This document shows, in pieces, positions 35,452-45,493 of a stretch of DNA of 64,000 bases. Numbering within the stretch: position 1 is the stretch's first letter; every line of letters begins with the position of its first letter. The translations under genes and the position numbers were made by a program. Below the pieces are notes generated by a model. That model did no database searches, was not told where the DNA came from, and saw nothing but the letters and a program-made list of their open reading frames with translations. The stretch covers positions 1,674,001 to 1,738,000 of the forward strand of contig NC_014328.1 of assembly GCF_000143685.1 (NCBI RefSeq). Reading direction: 5' to 3'. This stretch comes from Clostridium ljungdahlii DSM 13528. Its GTDB lineage: Bacteria; Bacillota; Clostridia; Clostridiales; Clostridiaceae.

Positions 35452-36864
35452 ATGGAAAATGATGCAGAAAAGGAAAATGAGAAGGAGGGAAAAAATAAGC
35501 GCAATAAAATTATCAAAGGTACTATCATTTCTATTTGCATTTTACTTATTATATATTTTGGGATGGCAGCGTACTTCACAAAGCATTTTTATTTTGGATC
35601 TGAAATTAATGGTGTGAATGTTTCAGGTAAAACTGCTGAGCAATTAAATACGGAATTGACATCTCAGATAAAATCATATAAGTTAAATTTAAAAGAGCGA
35701 GGTAGTAAAAGCGAACAAATTAGTGGATCTGACATTAAGTTAAAGTATAATTCAGATAATGAATTTAGGAAACTTAAGGATAAGCAAGGTAATTATAAAT
35801 GGATTATAGCATTCTTAGATACAAATGATACTAAAATGACAGCTGCAGTTTCATATGATAATCAGCTATTGGAAGATAAAATAGATAAACTCTCTTGTCT
35901 TGATAGTAAAAATGTAATTGAACCTAAAAATCCGAGCTTCAAATACTCAGATAAAGGTTATAATATTGTAAGTGAAGTATATGGAAGTAAAATAGATAAA
36001 ACTGCATTATATAATAATGTAGTAAAGGCAATATCTAAAGGTGAAACTACGTTGGATTTAGAAGCAACGAATTGTTATGTAAATCCAAAGTATACTGTAA
36101 AATCACCAAAAACTACCCAAATTAGGGATCTTCTTAATAAATATGTATCTTCTAAAATTATCTATACGTTTGGAGATAAAAAGGAAACGGTAGATGGTTC
36201 TAAGATAAATAATTGGCTTACAGTTAATGATAATTTCGAAGTTGAATTTGACAAAGATAAAATAAAAAAGTATATGCTTGAGCTTTCAAAAACTTACGAT
36301 ACAATTGGAAAGACAAGAAGTTTTGTTACAACTTCAGGAAGAACAATAAGTGTTGGCGGCGGTGATTATGGTTGGGACATTGATTCCTCTAAGGAAACAG
36401 AAAATTTGATCACCTACATTAAACAAGGTGGAACTGTAAAAAAAGAACCAGCATATAGTCAAACTGCGGCATCTCGTGGAGCTAATGATATAGGAAATAC
36501 CTATGTGGAAGTAGATTTGAGCGATCAACATTTATGGTTTTATAAAAATGGTTCACTAGTAGTACAAGGGGATGTTGTTACAGGTAATGTAAGTCAGGGA
36601 CATCCAACACCAGAAGGCGTTTATTGGGTGAAATATAAAGAGAGACATGCCACATTAAAAGGTGAAGGATACAGTTCACCAGTAGATTATTGGATGCCAT
36701 TTAATGGAGGTATTGGAATTCACGATGCAAGTTGGAGAAGTTCATTTGGTGGAAGTATATATATGTCAGATGGTTCACATGGTTGTGTAAACTCACCATA
36801 TTATTTGGCAAGTACAATATACCAAAATATTGATAAAGGTACTCCAGTTGTTTGTTATTATTAG
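35452..36864 (+). CDS. L,D-transpeptidase (YkuD) with PG_binding_4 domain
   Basis: 470 residues from ATG 35452 (an ATG nine bases upstream abuts the ribosome site). A charged cytoplasmic tail, one TM (~21-43), a long PG_binding_4-type region (~50-330), and a C-terminal YkuD domain (~345-470) follow in order. The catalytic motif SHGCVNSP contains Cys445, with His upstream in GIGIHDASW. It forms 3-3 cross-links or attaches proteins in the cell wall. Such cross-links resist beta-lactams and D,D-carboxypeptidase-trimmed stems are its substrates, so the VanY-like neighbour fits functionally. Confidence 0.92.
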   Translation: MENDAEKENEKEGKNKRNKIIKGTIISICILLIIYFGMAAYFTKHFYFGSEINGVNVSGKTAEQLNTELTSQIKSYKLNLKERGSKSEQISGSDIKLKYNSDNEFRKLKDKQGNYKWIIAFLDTNDTKMTAAVSYDNQLLEDKIDKLSCLDSKNVIEPKNPSFKYSDKGYNIVSEVYGSKIDKTALYNNVVKAISKGETTLDLEATNCYVNPKYTVKSPKTTQIRDLLNKYVSSKIIYTFGDKKETVDGSKINNWLTVNDNFEVEFDKDKIKKYMLELSKTYDTIGKTRSFVTTSGRTISVGGGDYGWDIDSSKETENLITYIKQGGTVKKEPAYSQTAASRGANDIGNTYVEVDLSDQHLWFYKNGSLVVQGDVVTGNVSQGHPTPEGVYWVKYKERHATLKGEGYSSPVDYWMPFNGGIGIHDASWRSSFGGSIYMSDGSHGCVNSPYYLASTIYQNIDKGTPVVCYY

Positions 36865-36939
36865 TATAATACTATACGATTTTAGGAATATGTTTGATTA
36901 AATAATAATCTATATGATTAACATAAGATGAATTAATTG

Positions 36940-36974
36940 AAAAGGTGATAATTAAAAAAGTTATCACCTTTTTT
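36940..36974 (+). terminator. Terminator of the L,D-transpeptidase gene
   Basis: AAAAGGTGATAA pairs with TTATCACCTTTT, followed by T's. Confidence 0.85.
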
Positions 36975-37050
36975 AATTTTTTGATATAATGTAGTTAAAT
37001 AATTTTTGTTGTATTTTATCGAAATAAGCAGTATATAAGGATATATCACA

Positions 37051-37202
37051 TTTATCCGATTGCTACCATTGCTAACATCCCCATATTCCATCAAGGTGGG
37101 GGATAAGCACTGCTACGCACCTGGATAAGTTCTTCTAAGGTTCAGCTGGAGAAAAGCCATCCTTATAAGCAAACTCCATCTGAACCTAAGAATCACTTTA
37201 TA
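37051..37202 (-). repeat. Dispersed structured element, copy R4
   Basis: Reads on the minus strand TATAAAGTGATTCTTAGG, hairpin A (GGTTCAGATGGAG / CTCCAGCTGAACC type), core C (CAGTGCT / AGCAATG; CCCCCACC / ATGGGGATG type) and right end CAATCGGATAAA. No B or D modules. It lies in the leader region of the GGDEF/HD-GYP gene, opposite to its transcription. Confidence 0.8.
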
Positions 37203-37282
37203 TTAAAATATAAAGCTAATAATGTTTTAATGTCAATAAATTGAGCGGAATTGTAGAATTATATTACAGATGGGGGTATAGT

Positions 37283-39460
37283 ATGCTTGTATCAATAAGA
37301 AAAAAAATCTACTCAATTTTTAATAAAAACAATAAGCCGTGGAAATACGAAAGTATAAGAATATGTTTAATATTTTTAGGGATTAGTTTACCGTGGGTTT
37401 ACTTTTCTGATAGAATTGCAATTAAATTTGCTGGTAACGACAGCATGTTCTTAGCTATAAGTACATACAAGGGATGTCTATATGTTGCTGTAACTTCATT
37501 TGTTTTATATTTATTAATAAGCAATATTTTAAAAAAGGTTGCTTTAGTAGAAGAGAAACTTAATGAAAGCTATAAAGAATTATCATTAGTTAATGAAGAA
37601 CTTAAATCATATGTAAAAAAATTGATTGACTCAAAGAAAAAATTAGGACTTCAATATGATGAAATCATTAAAAGTGAAAAGAAACTAAGTAAAAGTGAAG
37701 AGAAAAGCAGGGCTATTATTAAGGCATTACCAGATACATTATTTGTTGTCAATGATAAAGGGTATTTGATAGATTGTATGTCAAGTGATGAAAAATATGT
37801 GCTCATGCCGAAAAAAGATTTTATAGGAAAGAATATTTTGAAAATTTTTCCTAAAGGAATGTCAGAAAAACTCTATGAAAAAATGCAGGTAGTGCTTAAA
37901 GAAGGAATATTGGATAGCTTTGAATATAAGGTGTGGATTCATAATAAGGAACATCACTTTGAAATTAGAATGGTAAAAAATAATGAAAAAGAAATACTTG
38001 CTATATCGAGAAATGTTACTGATGAAAGACAAAACGAAATGGAATTGAAATTAAGTGAAGCCACTTTTAGAAACCTCTTTGAAAACTCATCGGATGCTAT
38101 ATTTATAATTTCAGACGGAAAGATAGTTGATTGTAATCTAGCCATGATTAAAGCATTAGGATATGATTCAAAGACATTTATACTGGGCAAGGATCCACTT
38201 GAGTTTTATCCTGAAAAGCAGCCAGATGGGGAAATAACCAGAGAAAAAGTTATTAGAATGCGTAAAAATACTATAGAAAAAGGAAAATGTAAATTTGAAT
38301 GGTGGTATAAGAAGGCCGATGGAAATGTATTACCAGTAGAGGTTATGTTAACAACCATTTTTCTTAATGGAAAGAAAGTTTTTCATTCCTTATGGAGGGA
38401 TATTAGAGATAGAAAGGAAATGGAACTTAAATTGGAATATTTGAGTTACCGTGATCAATTAACAGGTTTGTATAATAGAAGGTTTTTTGAAGCAGAATTA
38501 AATAGACTAGATGTGGAAAGAAGTTTACCACTTACAATTGTTATGGGAGATGTAAATGGCTTAAAACTTGTGAATGATTCTCTTGGACATGTTATGGGAG
38601 ATAAACTCCTTAAAAAGGTGGCAGAAGTCATAAAAAAGGGATGCCGAAAAGAAGACATTGTTGCTAGATGGGGAGGGGATGAATTTGTAATCTTATTACC
38701 TAAAACAGATGCTTTTCAAACAGAACAAATTCTTAAACGTATTAAATCCATAGCAGCAAAAGAAAAGATAGGTGCCATTGACATATCTATTTCCTTTGGC
38801 TATGAAACTAAGAAAAGTAGAGAAGTAAAAATTCAAGAAACTTTTAAAAAAGCTGAAGATTACATGTACAAAAAAAAGCTTTTTGAAGGGCCAAATATGA
38901 TAGGAAAAACTATAAGTGCTATAATTACTGCACTTCATGAAAAAAATAAAAGAGAAGAAGAACATTCTCATAGAGTTTCAATATTATGCGAGGATATGGG
39001 TGAGGCTCTCGGTTTACTTGAACACGAAATTAGGGAATTAAAAACTGTTGGATTGCTTCATGACATAGGAAAAGTAGCTATAGAGGAACATCTACTGAAT
39101 AAGCCTGGAAAACTTACAGATGAAGAATGGCAGGAAATAAAAAGGCATCCAGAAATAGGATATAGAATACTTAATACAGTAGATGATATGTCAGAAATGG
39201 CATACTATGTATTGGCTCATCATGAAAGGTGGGATGGAAAGGGATATCCAAAGGGTCTAAAGGAAAAAGAAATACCACTTCAATCGAGGATTATAGCTAT
39301 AGCAGATTCTTATGATGCTATGACCAGCGAAAGAAGTTATCGAAGTGCTTTGCCAGAAGAAGTTGCTATAGGGGAACTAAAGCTTAATGCAGGCACTCAG
39401 TTTGATCCAGAACTTATAGGTGTATTTATTGAAAAGGTATTAGATAAACTGCATTGTTAA
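37283..39460 (+). CDS. PAS-GGDEF-HD-GYP cyclic-di-GMP signalling protein
   Basis: 725 residues from ATG 37283 (GGGGG 7 bases upstream). Two N-terminal TM helices (~28-45 and ~63-85) and a coiled coil lead into two PAS domains (~140-240 and ~258-380). A GGDEF domain follows with the active-site motif RWGGDEF (G464 onward), then an HD-GYP domain with HDIGK (~592) and HHERWDGKGYP (~646). Both synthesis and hydrolysis motifs look intact, so it may switch between making and degrading the messenger. An RxxD inhibitory site is not evident. It stands alone. Confidence 0.93.
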   Translation: MLVSIRKKIYSIFNKNNKPWKYESIRICLIFLGISLPWVYFSDRIAIKFAGNDSMFLAISTYKGCLYVAVTSFVLYLLISNILKKVALVEEKLNESYKELSLVNEELKSYVKKLIDSKKKLGLQYDEIIKSEKKLSKSEEKSRAIIKALPDTLFVVNDKGYLIDCMSSDEKYVLMPKKDFIGKNILKIFPKGMSEKLYEKMQVVLKEGILDSFEYKVWIHNKEHHFEIRMVKNNEKEILAISRNVTDERQNEMELKLSEATFRNLFENSSDAIFIISDGKIVDCNLAMIKALGYDSKTFILGKDPLEFYPEKQPDGEITREKVIRMRKNTIEKGKCKFEWWYKKADGNVLPVEVMLTTIFLNGKKVFHSLWRDIRDRKEMELKLEYLSYRDQLTGLYNRRFFEAELNRLDVERSLPLTIVMGDVNGLKLVNDSLGHVMGDKLLKKVAEVIKKGCRKEDIVARWGGDEFVILLPKTDAFQTEQILKRIKSIAAKEKIGAIDISISFGYETKKSREVKIQETFKKAEDYMYKKKLFEGPNMIGKTISAIITALHEKNKREEEHSHRVSILCEDMGEALGLLEHEIRELKTVGLLHDIGKVAIEEHLLNKPGKLTDEEWQEIKRHPEIGYRILNTVDDMSEMAYYVLAHHERWDGKGYPKGLKEKEIPLQSRIIAIADSYDAMTSERSYRSALPEEVAIGELKLNAGTQFDPELIGVFIEKVLDKLHC

Positions 39461-39507
39461 AAGGCATAATACTAGTAATAAATTAAAAATGACTTGTAAA
39501 AGAAGGT

Positions 39508-40359
39508 ATGGCAATGAAAAAGGTTGTAATTTGGGGTGTAGGACAAGGCGGACAAATGATGAAAAATCTCTTAAGTCCAGATATGAAAGTTGTGGCGTAT
39601 TGTGACAATAATAAAAAAATGCAAGGGACTAAGATTGACAATATACCTGTTATTAATGAGCAGCAACTTTTGGATACAGAACCAGACTATGTTTATGTAG
39701 CAATTTTAAACAAGGATGCTTGCAAGGAAGTAAAATTACAAATTGGAGCATTAGGAATCAAATGCAGTATTATTAGTATTACTGAATATCGACAGCAGTT
39801 AGATATTCGTCTTGCAGTTTTAAAGTTGATTGCTAGAGAAGTAGAGCAGAGGAATATTCGAGGGGATGTAGCAGAATTAGGAGTATATCAAGGCAAATTT
39901 GCAGCTGAAATAAACGCTTTATTTCCAAAGAAAAATATATATTTATTTGATACTTTTGAGGGATTTGATGGGCGTGATATAGAAATTGAAAAGAAAAATG
40001 AATTTTCCCGTAGTGAAATTGGGAAATTTAATGATACCAGTATTGACATGGTATCCAGTAGGCTGCCTTATAAAGAACAGGCTATATTTAAAAATGGATA
40101 CTTCCCTGATACTGCACATGGAATAGACGCAAATTTTGCAGTGGTTAGCTTAGATGCAGATTTGTATCAGCCAATATATGAAGGATTAAAGTTTTTTTAT
40201 CCCCGTATGAGTGTAGGAGGATATATGATCATACATGACTATAATAACACTCAATTTTCTGGGGTAAGAGAGGCGGTACAACAGTTTTGCAGAGAAGAAA
40301 ATGTATTTGTAGTTCCAATATGCGATTTACATGGAACTGCTGTAATAGTTAAACAGTAG
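39508..40359 (+). CDS. Rossmann-fold / TylF-like methyltransferase fusion protein
   Basis: 283 residues. The first ~90 residues form a nucleotide-sugar or NAD-binding Rossmann domain (KKVVIWGVGQGGQMMKNLL, VVAYCDNNKKMQGTKIDNIP), as found in polysaccharide-modifying proteins. The rest is a TylF/MycF-like class I methyltransferase (GDVAELGVYQGKFAAEI, YLFDTFEGF, SLDADLYQPIYEGL, GGYMIIHDYNN with metal-binding Asp residues). Likely target is a sugar hydroxyl on a surface glycan, by analogy. It is a single gene with an unusual long inverted repeat after it. Confidence 0.82.
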   Translation: MAMKKVVIWGVGQGGQMMKNLLSPDMKVVAYCDNNKKMQGTKIDNIPVINEQQLLDTEPDYVYVAILNKDACKEVKLQIGALGIKCSIISITEYRQQLDIRLAVLKLIAREVEQRNIRGDVAELGVYQGKFAAEINALFPKKNIYLFDTFEGFDGRDIEIEKKNEFSRSEIGKFNDTSIDMVSSRLPYKEQAIFKNGYFPDTAHGIDANFAVVSLDADLYQPIYEGLKFFYPRMSVGGYMIIHDYNNTQFSGVREAVQQFCREENVFVVPICDLHGTAVIVKQ

Positions 40360-40391
40360 ATATACACAAACTTTATATAGAGTTCCTAAGC

Positions 40392-40617
40392 AAAAATAAC
40401 CGTATACTCCGAATATTTTTTACAAACACAAGCCCGGTTAAATATTTTGATAAGCCTAAGTGAAAAATTTTAAAAAATCTAAGAACTTTTGAAAACTCGT
40501 ACCTCAAACAATTGAAAAAATCTAAGATTTTTACGAATTTTTCACTAAGCCTTATATGCAAAACATTTAAATGTGCTTGTTTATTGTAAAAATATTTCTG
40601 CGTATACGATTATTTTT
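40392..40617. repeat. 226-bp long imperfect inverted repeat
   Basis: The outer ends AAAAATAACCGTATAC (40392-40407) and GTATACGATTATTTTT (40602-40617) pair. The similarity runs inward almost to the centre near 40505 (e.g. TAAGTGAAAAATT against AATTTTTCACTAAG). Arms are ~105 bp and about 80% complementary by eye. It lies between two convergent genes. It could be a miniature inverted-repeat element or a large bidirectional terminator. Confidence 0.8.
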
Positions 40618-40727
40618 AAACTATAAAATTCATATCTGATGTTTCAAAATAATGATTGAACTCATACACAAAAATATCATGATAAAGTTTGGCAGCTAAA
40701 GTAAAAATCACTTCAAAAAATGACTGC

Positions 40728-41957
40728 CTAATATGCAAAATTGCCATTTATAAATACGGGAATTTCTCTTCCATCTTCTGTAACTCCGGTTATATTTAGA
40801 TCCTCTGTACCAACCATAAAGTCAACGTGCTCTAGAGAAGAATTTATACCTGCATTTTTTAAATCTTCTTTACTCATATTTTGACTCTCTTCTAGACAGG
40901 TGGGGTAACCTTCACCTATAGCTAAATGGCAGGATGCATTCTCATCGAAAAGTGTGTTGTAAAATAATATATTTGAATTGGAAATAGGTGAATTAAAAGG
41001 TACTAATGCAACTTCACCAAGGTAATGAGAACCTTCATCTGTTTCAATAAGATTTTTTAATGTTTCATAACCTTTCTTACAGGTAAAGCTTATAATTTTC
41101 CCATACTTAAAGGTTAAAGAGAAATTTTCTATAAGATTTCCATTGTAATTTAAAGGTTTTGAACTTACAACTTTTCCGTTTACACCCCATTTTAATGGGA
41201 AAGTATACACTTCTTCTGTAGGTATATTTGCCATGAATTCTACACCTTCAGGTGTAGATGATGAACCACCAAGCCATATATGATCTTTTGAAAGTTCAAT
41301 TTTTAAATCAGTACCTAGTGAATTTTTGTACATGAGATATTTAAATTTACTTTTATTGAGAAAATCCATACTTTTTTTAAGATTTGCTTTATGGGTATCC
41401 CATGCATTTATAGGATTTGGTTTATCTGCCCTTACAGTCTTAAAGATAGTATCCCACAGTTTTTCAACTGCTTTTTCTTCTGAAAGGTCTTCAAAAACTT
41501 TTTTTGCCCAGGATTTAGTTGGAACTGATACAACACACCAGGAATTTTTATCTGTCATAATCCTTTCTCTATATTCAGAAAGTGCAATATTTTGGGCTTT
41601 GCTTGCTCGCATTAATCTTTTTGGATTTACATCTTTCATAAGTTCTGGATCTTGGGCATAAATACTTAAGAATGCAGCTCCGGATTTAGCATAAGATGTA
41701 TATAATTCTTTTTTCCAATTTGGAAACTCATCAAAAATTTCGTCCTTTCCATTTAAATATTTAATTTTTGTTGAAAGTTCATCACTCCAATTTATTATTA
41801 CATCTCGTGCACCTTCTTTGTAGGCAACTTCAGAAATTAATCTAGTAAATTCAGCACATTCTATTGGTGAATTTATAACTAATATTTGGTCGTCTTGTAT
41901 ATTAAGACCTGATTTTACAACTATTTTTGAATAATTTTCTAAATAATTTTTATTCAT
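40728..41957 (-). CDS. M29-family aminopeptidase (AmpS/PepS type)
   Basis: 409 residues from ATG 41957 (AAGGAG upstream). The protein matches the M29 thermophilic aminopeptidase family: N-terminal domain with IVVKSGLNIQDDQILVINSPIECAEF, and metal-site region with EVALVPFNSPISNSNILFYNTLFDENASCHLAIGEGYP (two Glu and a His) and SSLEHVDFMVGTEDLNITG. It removes N-terminal residues from cytosolic peptides using a two-metal centre. It is co-transcribed behind a DeoR regulator (19 bp gap), an unusual pairing. Confidence 0.93.
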   Translation of the reverse strand: MNKNYLENYSKIVVKSGLNIQDDQILVINSPIECAEFTRLISEVAYKEGARDVIINWSDELSTKIKYLNGKDEIFDEFPNWKKELYTSYAKSGAAFLSIYAQDPELMKDVNPKRLMRASKAQNIALSEYRERIMTDKNSWCVVSVPTKSWAKKVFEDLSEEKAVEKLWDTIFKTVRADKPNPINAWDTHKANLKKSMDFLNKSKFKYLMYKNSLGTDLKIELSKDHIWLGGSSSTPEGVEFMANIPTEEVYTFPLKWGVNGKVVSSKPLNYNGNLIENFSLTFKYGKIISFTCKKGYETLKNLIETDEGSHYLGEVALVPFNSPISNSNILFYNTLFDENASCHLAIGEGYPTCLEESQNMSKEDLKNAGINSSLEHVDFMVGTEDLNITGVTEDGREIPVFINGNFAY

Positions 41958-41976
41958 GCCTATATCTCCTTCATTT

Positions 41977-42738
41977 TTATAATTGTTCTGAGACAATTAA
42001 TTCTATAGAATTTTTTTCAATTAATTGGCTATACGCTTCAGGTGGAAACTTATCTGTTATTAAGTAATCTATATCATCTAGATCACAGTAAGTTACTAGA
42101 GAACAAATATCAAATTTTGAATAATCTGCAAGTATAAATACTTCACTGCTTTTTTTTACTGCAATTTTTTTTATTTCACTTTCAAGTGGAGAAGAATTTG
42201 TAACTCCATTAGTTAAGGATATTCCTGTGGCATTCATAAAGGCTTTATTTATATTATAATTTTTAAGCAGGTTTAAAGAATCTATTCCTGAAAAAGAATT
42301 TGTTTCTCGATTTAGTGTTCCTCCAGTTGAAATTATGTTCAAGTTAGTATATTTTAAGCAGTTCATGATAAAGGTTAGATTATTTGTTACTATAGTAAGG
42401 TTATTTTTATCCTTTAAAAAATCTCCCATATTTAAAGTCGTTGTACCTGAATCTATAAATATTATATCTCCATCTTTAACGAAACGTGAAGCAGCCTTTG
42501 CTATTAAACCCTTAGTATAGGTATTTTTTACTTGATTTTCATTAAATGGTGATAATAGTTTAGAATTTGATGCAACACCTCCATATACTTTTTTTATGTT
42601 TCCTCTTTTAATTAGTTCCTGTATGTCTCTACGTATAGTGTTTTTGGATACATTAAAAACATCAGTTAAGGTATCTAAGGTTACAGTATTTTTATTTAAT
42701 ACATATTCCTCTATCTGATTTATTCTGTTTGATTTCAT
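41977..42738 (-). CDS. DeoR-family transcriptional regulator
   Basis: 253 residues: N-terminal DeoR helix-turn-helix (VTLDTLTDVFNVSKNTIRRDIQEL) and a DeoRC sugar-phosphate-binding domain (GDIIFIDSGTTTLNMGDFL, TVVTNNLTFI, STGGTLNRETNSFSG). DeoR proteins usually sense a phosphorylated sugar. The divergent sugar porter is a likely target, and the aminopeptidase behind it would be co-regulated. Confidence 0.9.
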   Translation of the reverse strand: MKSNRINQIEEYVLNKNTVTLDTLTDVFNVSKNTIRRDIQELIKRGNIKKVYGGVASNSKLLSPFNENQVKNTYTKGLIAKAASRFVKDGDIIFIDSGTTTLNMGDFLKDKNNLTIVTNNLTFIMNCLKYTNLNIISTGGTLNRETNSFSGIDSLNLLKNYNINKAFMNATGISLTNGVTNSSPLESEIKKIAVKKSSEVFILADYSKFDICSLVTYCDLDDIDYLITDKFPPEAYSQLIEKNSIELIVSEQL

Positions 42739-43045
42739 AATACCATACCTTTCAAAAATCTAAATTTAATATGTTAATAGTAAAACATTATACAGCATTA
42801 GTAAGTTTTACAGGGAATATATTCATATTCTAAATATAATTATATATAAAAATTATTAAAAGTAAATAATTGAGAGGATGTTATTTGTAAGTTAAGCAGA
42901 ATAAACTTAGTTATGAATAAATAAAAAGGATATTATGGGAAAATATTGACTAAGTTATAAGAAAAGTGATAACATTTAATCAAAATATACTCAATATATA
43001 ACAAATAAATTACCATTACAAAAATGATAGGAGAGATGATTTAAA
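42739..43045. promoter_or_regulatory. Divergent control region between deoR and the sugar porter
   Basis: An inverted repeat GTAAAAC (42780-42786) / GTTTTAC (42805-42811) lies 40-75 bp before deoR. A candidate plus-strand promoter for the porter is TTGACT (42946-42951), 18 bp, TAACAT (42970-42975). AT-rich otherwise; no gene is present. Confidence 0.4.
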
Positions 43046-44464
43046 ATGGTACAAACTTCTAATATACAAAAATCAAGGTTTTTGAAAAAAATATCTATTA
43101 TATCAACATTCGGAGGACTTTTATTTGGGTATGATACAGGAGTTATAAATGGTTCACTTACTTTTATGTCAAGAAAAGATCAATTGAATTTAACAGCTGT
43201 TACTCAAGGTGCTGTTACAAGTTCTCTAACCTTAGGAGCAGCTTTAGGAGCAGTGTTTACAGGACGTTTATCTGACAAATATGGAAGAAGAAAGCTGCTT
43301 AGAACACTTGCGGTAATTTTTTTCTTTGCAACTTTAGGATGTTCATTTTCACCAACTGCATCAGTTATTATTATTTGTAGATTTATACTGGGATTAGCAG
43401 TAGGTGGAGCATCAGCTATTGTACCAACATTTTTATCAGAAATGGCACCTTCAAGCATTAGAGGAAGTATTGTTTCACAAGATCAATTTATGATTGTATT
43501 AGGACAACTGCTAGCTTACATATTTAATGCTATTTTAGGAAGTATTTCTGGTAATCCTGGAATATGGAGATATATGATAGCAATAGCTACTATTCCAGCA
43601 GTTATCTTATGGTTTGGAATGTTATTAGTTCCAGAAACACCAAGATGGCTTGCTGCAAAAGGAAGAACTGCTAAAGCACTTGAAGTTTTAAAAATGATCC
43701 GTGATGAAATGGAAGCACAAAAAGAACTTAAAGTAATACAGAGTAACATAAATACAGAGGAAAATTTGAAACGAGTAACTTTTAAGGATTTAGGTATTCC
43801 GTGGATTCGTCGTCTTGTATTAATTGGCATCGGCATAGGTATAGCACAGCAGATTGCTGGAGTAAATATAGTTATGTATTATGGTACAACAATCTTAGAG
43901 AAGGCTGGATTTGGAGTTAAAGCAGCTTTAATTGCCAATATAGGAAATGGAATGGTATCGGTTATTTCAGCATTGGTTTATATGAAATTTTTGGCAAATA
44001 GGTTTAATCGTAGGACTATGTTATTATTAGGATATACTGCTACTACTTTATCAATGGCTGCATTGTCTATAGTTACGTTTAAGTTAACAGGATCAGCGTT
44101 ACTTCCATTCTTAGTTATTGCTTTAACTATGATTTTTTTGGCTTTCTTTCAAGGAACTATTGGTCCTGTAACCTGGTTAGAAATGTCTGAAATTTTACCA
44201 CTAAGAGTAAGAGGCTTAGGTATGGGAATTGCAACATTCTTTTTATGGATAGGTACGTTTTGTGTTGGGTTTATGTATCCTATATTATTGAAGACAGTTG
44301 GATTAACTTGTTCATTTATTGTATTTGTAGTATTTGGCGTTATTGATATATTGTTTACTTATAAATTTGTACCAGAAACGCGCAATAAGTCTTTGGAAGA
44401 ATTAGAAGAATCCTTTAGAAACTATAATATGAAAAATTGTAAGGAGGCGTATGTACAAAGTTAA
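43046..44464 (+). CDS. MFS sugar porter (sugar:H+ symporter)
   Basis: 472 residues, 12 predicted TM helices. Sugar-porter signatures are present: [11 protein letters not shown] in loop 2-3, [12 protein letters not shown] after TM6, [16 protein letters not shown] in TM7, [18 protein letters not shown] in TM10 and [12 protein letters not shown] at the end. Relatives carry xylose, arabinose, galactose or inositol. It is divergent from the DeoR regulator. Confidence 0.92.
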   Translation: MVQTSNIQKSRFLKKISIISTFGGLLFGYDTGVINGSLTFMSRKDQLNLTAVTQGAVTSSLTLGAALGAVFTGRLSDKYGRRKLLRTLAVIFFFATLGCSFSPTASVIIICRFILGLAVGGASAIVPTFLSEMAPSSIRGSIVSQDQFMIVLGQLLAYIFNAILGSISGNPGIWRYMIAIATIPAVILWFGMLLVPETPRWLAAKGRTAKALEVLKMIRDEMEAQKELKVIQSNINTEENLKRVTFKDLGIPWIRRLVLIGIGIGIAQQIAGVNIVMYYGTTILEKAGFGVKAALIANIGNGMVSVISALVYMKFLANRFNRRTMLLLGYTATTLSMAALSIVTFKLTGSALLPFLVIALTMIFLAFFQGTIGPVTWLEMSEILPLRVRGLGMGIATFFLWIGTFCVGFMYPILLKTVGLTCSFIVFVVFGVIDILFTYKFVPETRNKSLEELEESFRNYNMKNCKEAYVQS

Positions 44465-44497
44465 TGAATTATACGAGAATAAATTTAGATTATTTTT

Positions 44498-44532
44498 AAG
44501 CTGCATTCCTATAGTTGATAGGGGTGCAGCTT
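44498..44532 (+). terminator. Terminator of the sugar porter gene
   Basis: AAGCTGCATTCCTA pairs with TAGGGGTGCAGCTT (one wobble), followed by TATTATG. Confidence 0.75.
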
Positions 44533-44547
44533 TATTATGTCTTAAAT

Positions 44548-44751
44548 ATATCAAGTGATTCTTAGGTTCAGATGGAGTTTGCTTATAAGGATGACTTTCT
44601 CCAGCTGAACCTTATTAACAGTATTCTTAGTGTCTTTAGCACTTAGAATACGTTATCCTTTAGGGGAAGAACTTATCCAGGTGCATAGCAGTGCTTATCC
44701 CCCACTTTGATAGAAGATGGGGGTATTAGCAATGGTAGCAATCGGATAAAA
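44548..44751 (+). repeat. Dispersed structured element, copy R5
   Basis: Contains hairpin A (GGTTCAGATGGAG / CTCCAGCTGAACC), hairpin B (GTATTCTTAGTG ... CACTTAGAATAC) and core C (CAGTGCT / AGCAATG; TCCCCCA / TGGGGGT), ending CAATCGGATAAA. The most complete copy without insert D. Confidence 0.85.
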
Positions 44752-44787
44752 ATGTGCCAATATTTTATCAAGTAAATTTACGGTTTT

Positions 44788-44823
44788 TTTAATTTAATTT
44801 TAACTTTAATCTGATAATATAAA
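44788..44823 (+). promoter_or_regulatory. Looser copy of the TTTAAT direct-repeat promoter module (phospholipase gene)
   Basis: TTTAAT (44788) and TTTAAC (44799) are 11 bp apart, followed by a further TTTAAT and GATAATATAAA. Spacing to the -10 is less regular than in the four best copies. Confidence 0.45.
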
Positions 44824-44858
44824 AATTAAACCATACATATAGAAAGGTGGATTTTAAA

Positions 44859-45437
44859 ATGATAACAAATACACATCTACTAATTTCTAAAATTATATAT
44901 AATTATTGTGGAAAAAAATTAAATATTAAATTGAACAAATGGAGTTTTGCATATGGTAACATAAAACCAGATTTCGTAAAAGATGACTCCAATTATTGTC
45001 ATTGTATAAGTGGAAGTATAAATATGGTAAGAGAATATTCCAAGCAGTTGATTCACAATAAAATGTCAATTAAGAAATATTCTATTACTTTAGGTATGGT
45101 ATGCCATTTTATTTGTGACTATTTTTGTTTATATCATACAGAAAAATATAAAAATAAAAATATTTTTCAACACGTGATATATGAAATAGTACTTCATTTT
45201 ATTTTTATAAAACTTTTAATATGCGGAAAACTAAAAACTATTATGAATGAAGATATCGTTAAAAAGGATGTAGTATTAATAATAAATGATGTTTACCAAA
45301 AGTATGATAAAGAAAATAAATCTTTTACAAAAGATATAAATTATGCAATTTCAGCAGCAATAATGGTTACAGAAACAATAGTAAGCTCAGACAGATTGGA
45401 GTATAATTATGTCAAAAATAATAGTAAAGTATGTTAA
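44859..45437 (+). CDS. Zinc-dependent phospholipase C family protein
   Basis: 192 residues from ATG 44859 (AAGGTGG upstream). It matches the short bacterial 'zinc dependent phospholipase C' group: NTHLLISKIIYNYC, FAYGNIKPDF, HCISGSINMV, TLGMVCHFICDYFCLYHT with metal-type His/Asp residues. It has no signal peptide, unlike alpha-toxin, so it is probably an intracellular or membrane-associated phosphohydrolase. It lies ahead of a two-component system. Confidence 0.75.
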   Translation: MITNTHLLISKIIYNYCGKKLNIKLNKWSFAYGNIKPDFVKDDSNYCHCISGSINMVREYSKQLIHNKMSIKKYSITLGMVCHFICDYFCLYHTEKYKNKNIFQHVIYEIVLHFIFIKLLICGKLKTIMNEDIVKKDVVLIINDVYQKYDKENKSFTKDINYAISAAIMVTETIVSSDRLEYNYVKNNSKVC

Positions 45438-45493
45438 TATTATGTTCTAATAAGAAGAATCGCAGATAACTATTTTGATATGGAGGTGGCAGC

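Noticed and set aside
40373..40561. Minus-strand 62-codon frame in the long inverted repeat
   Set aside because: It lies entirely in the palindrome, lacks a ribosome site and reflects the repeat structure.
44859..45437. Alpha-toxin-like secreted phospholipase C
   Set aside because: Too short, without signal peptide and without the C-terminal membrane-binding domain.
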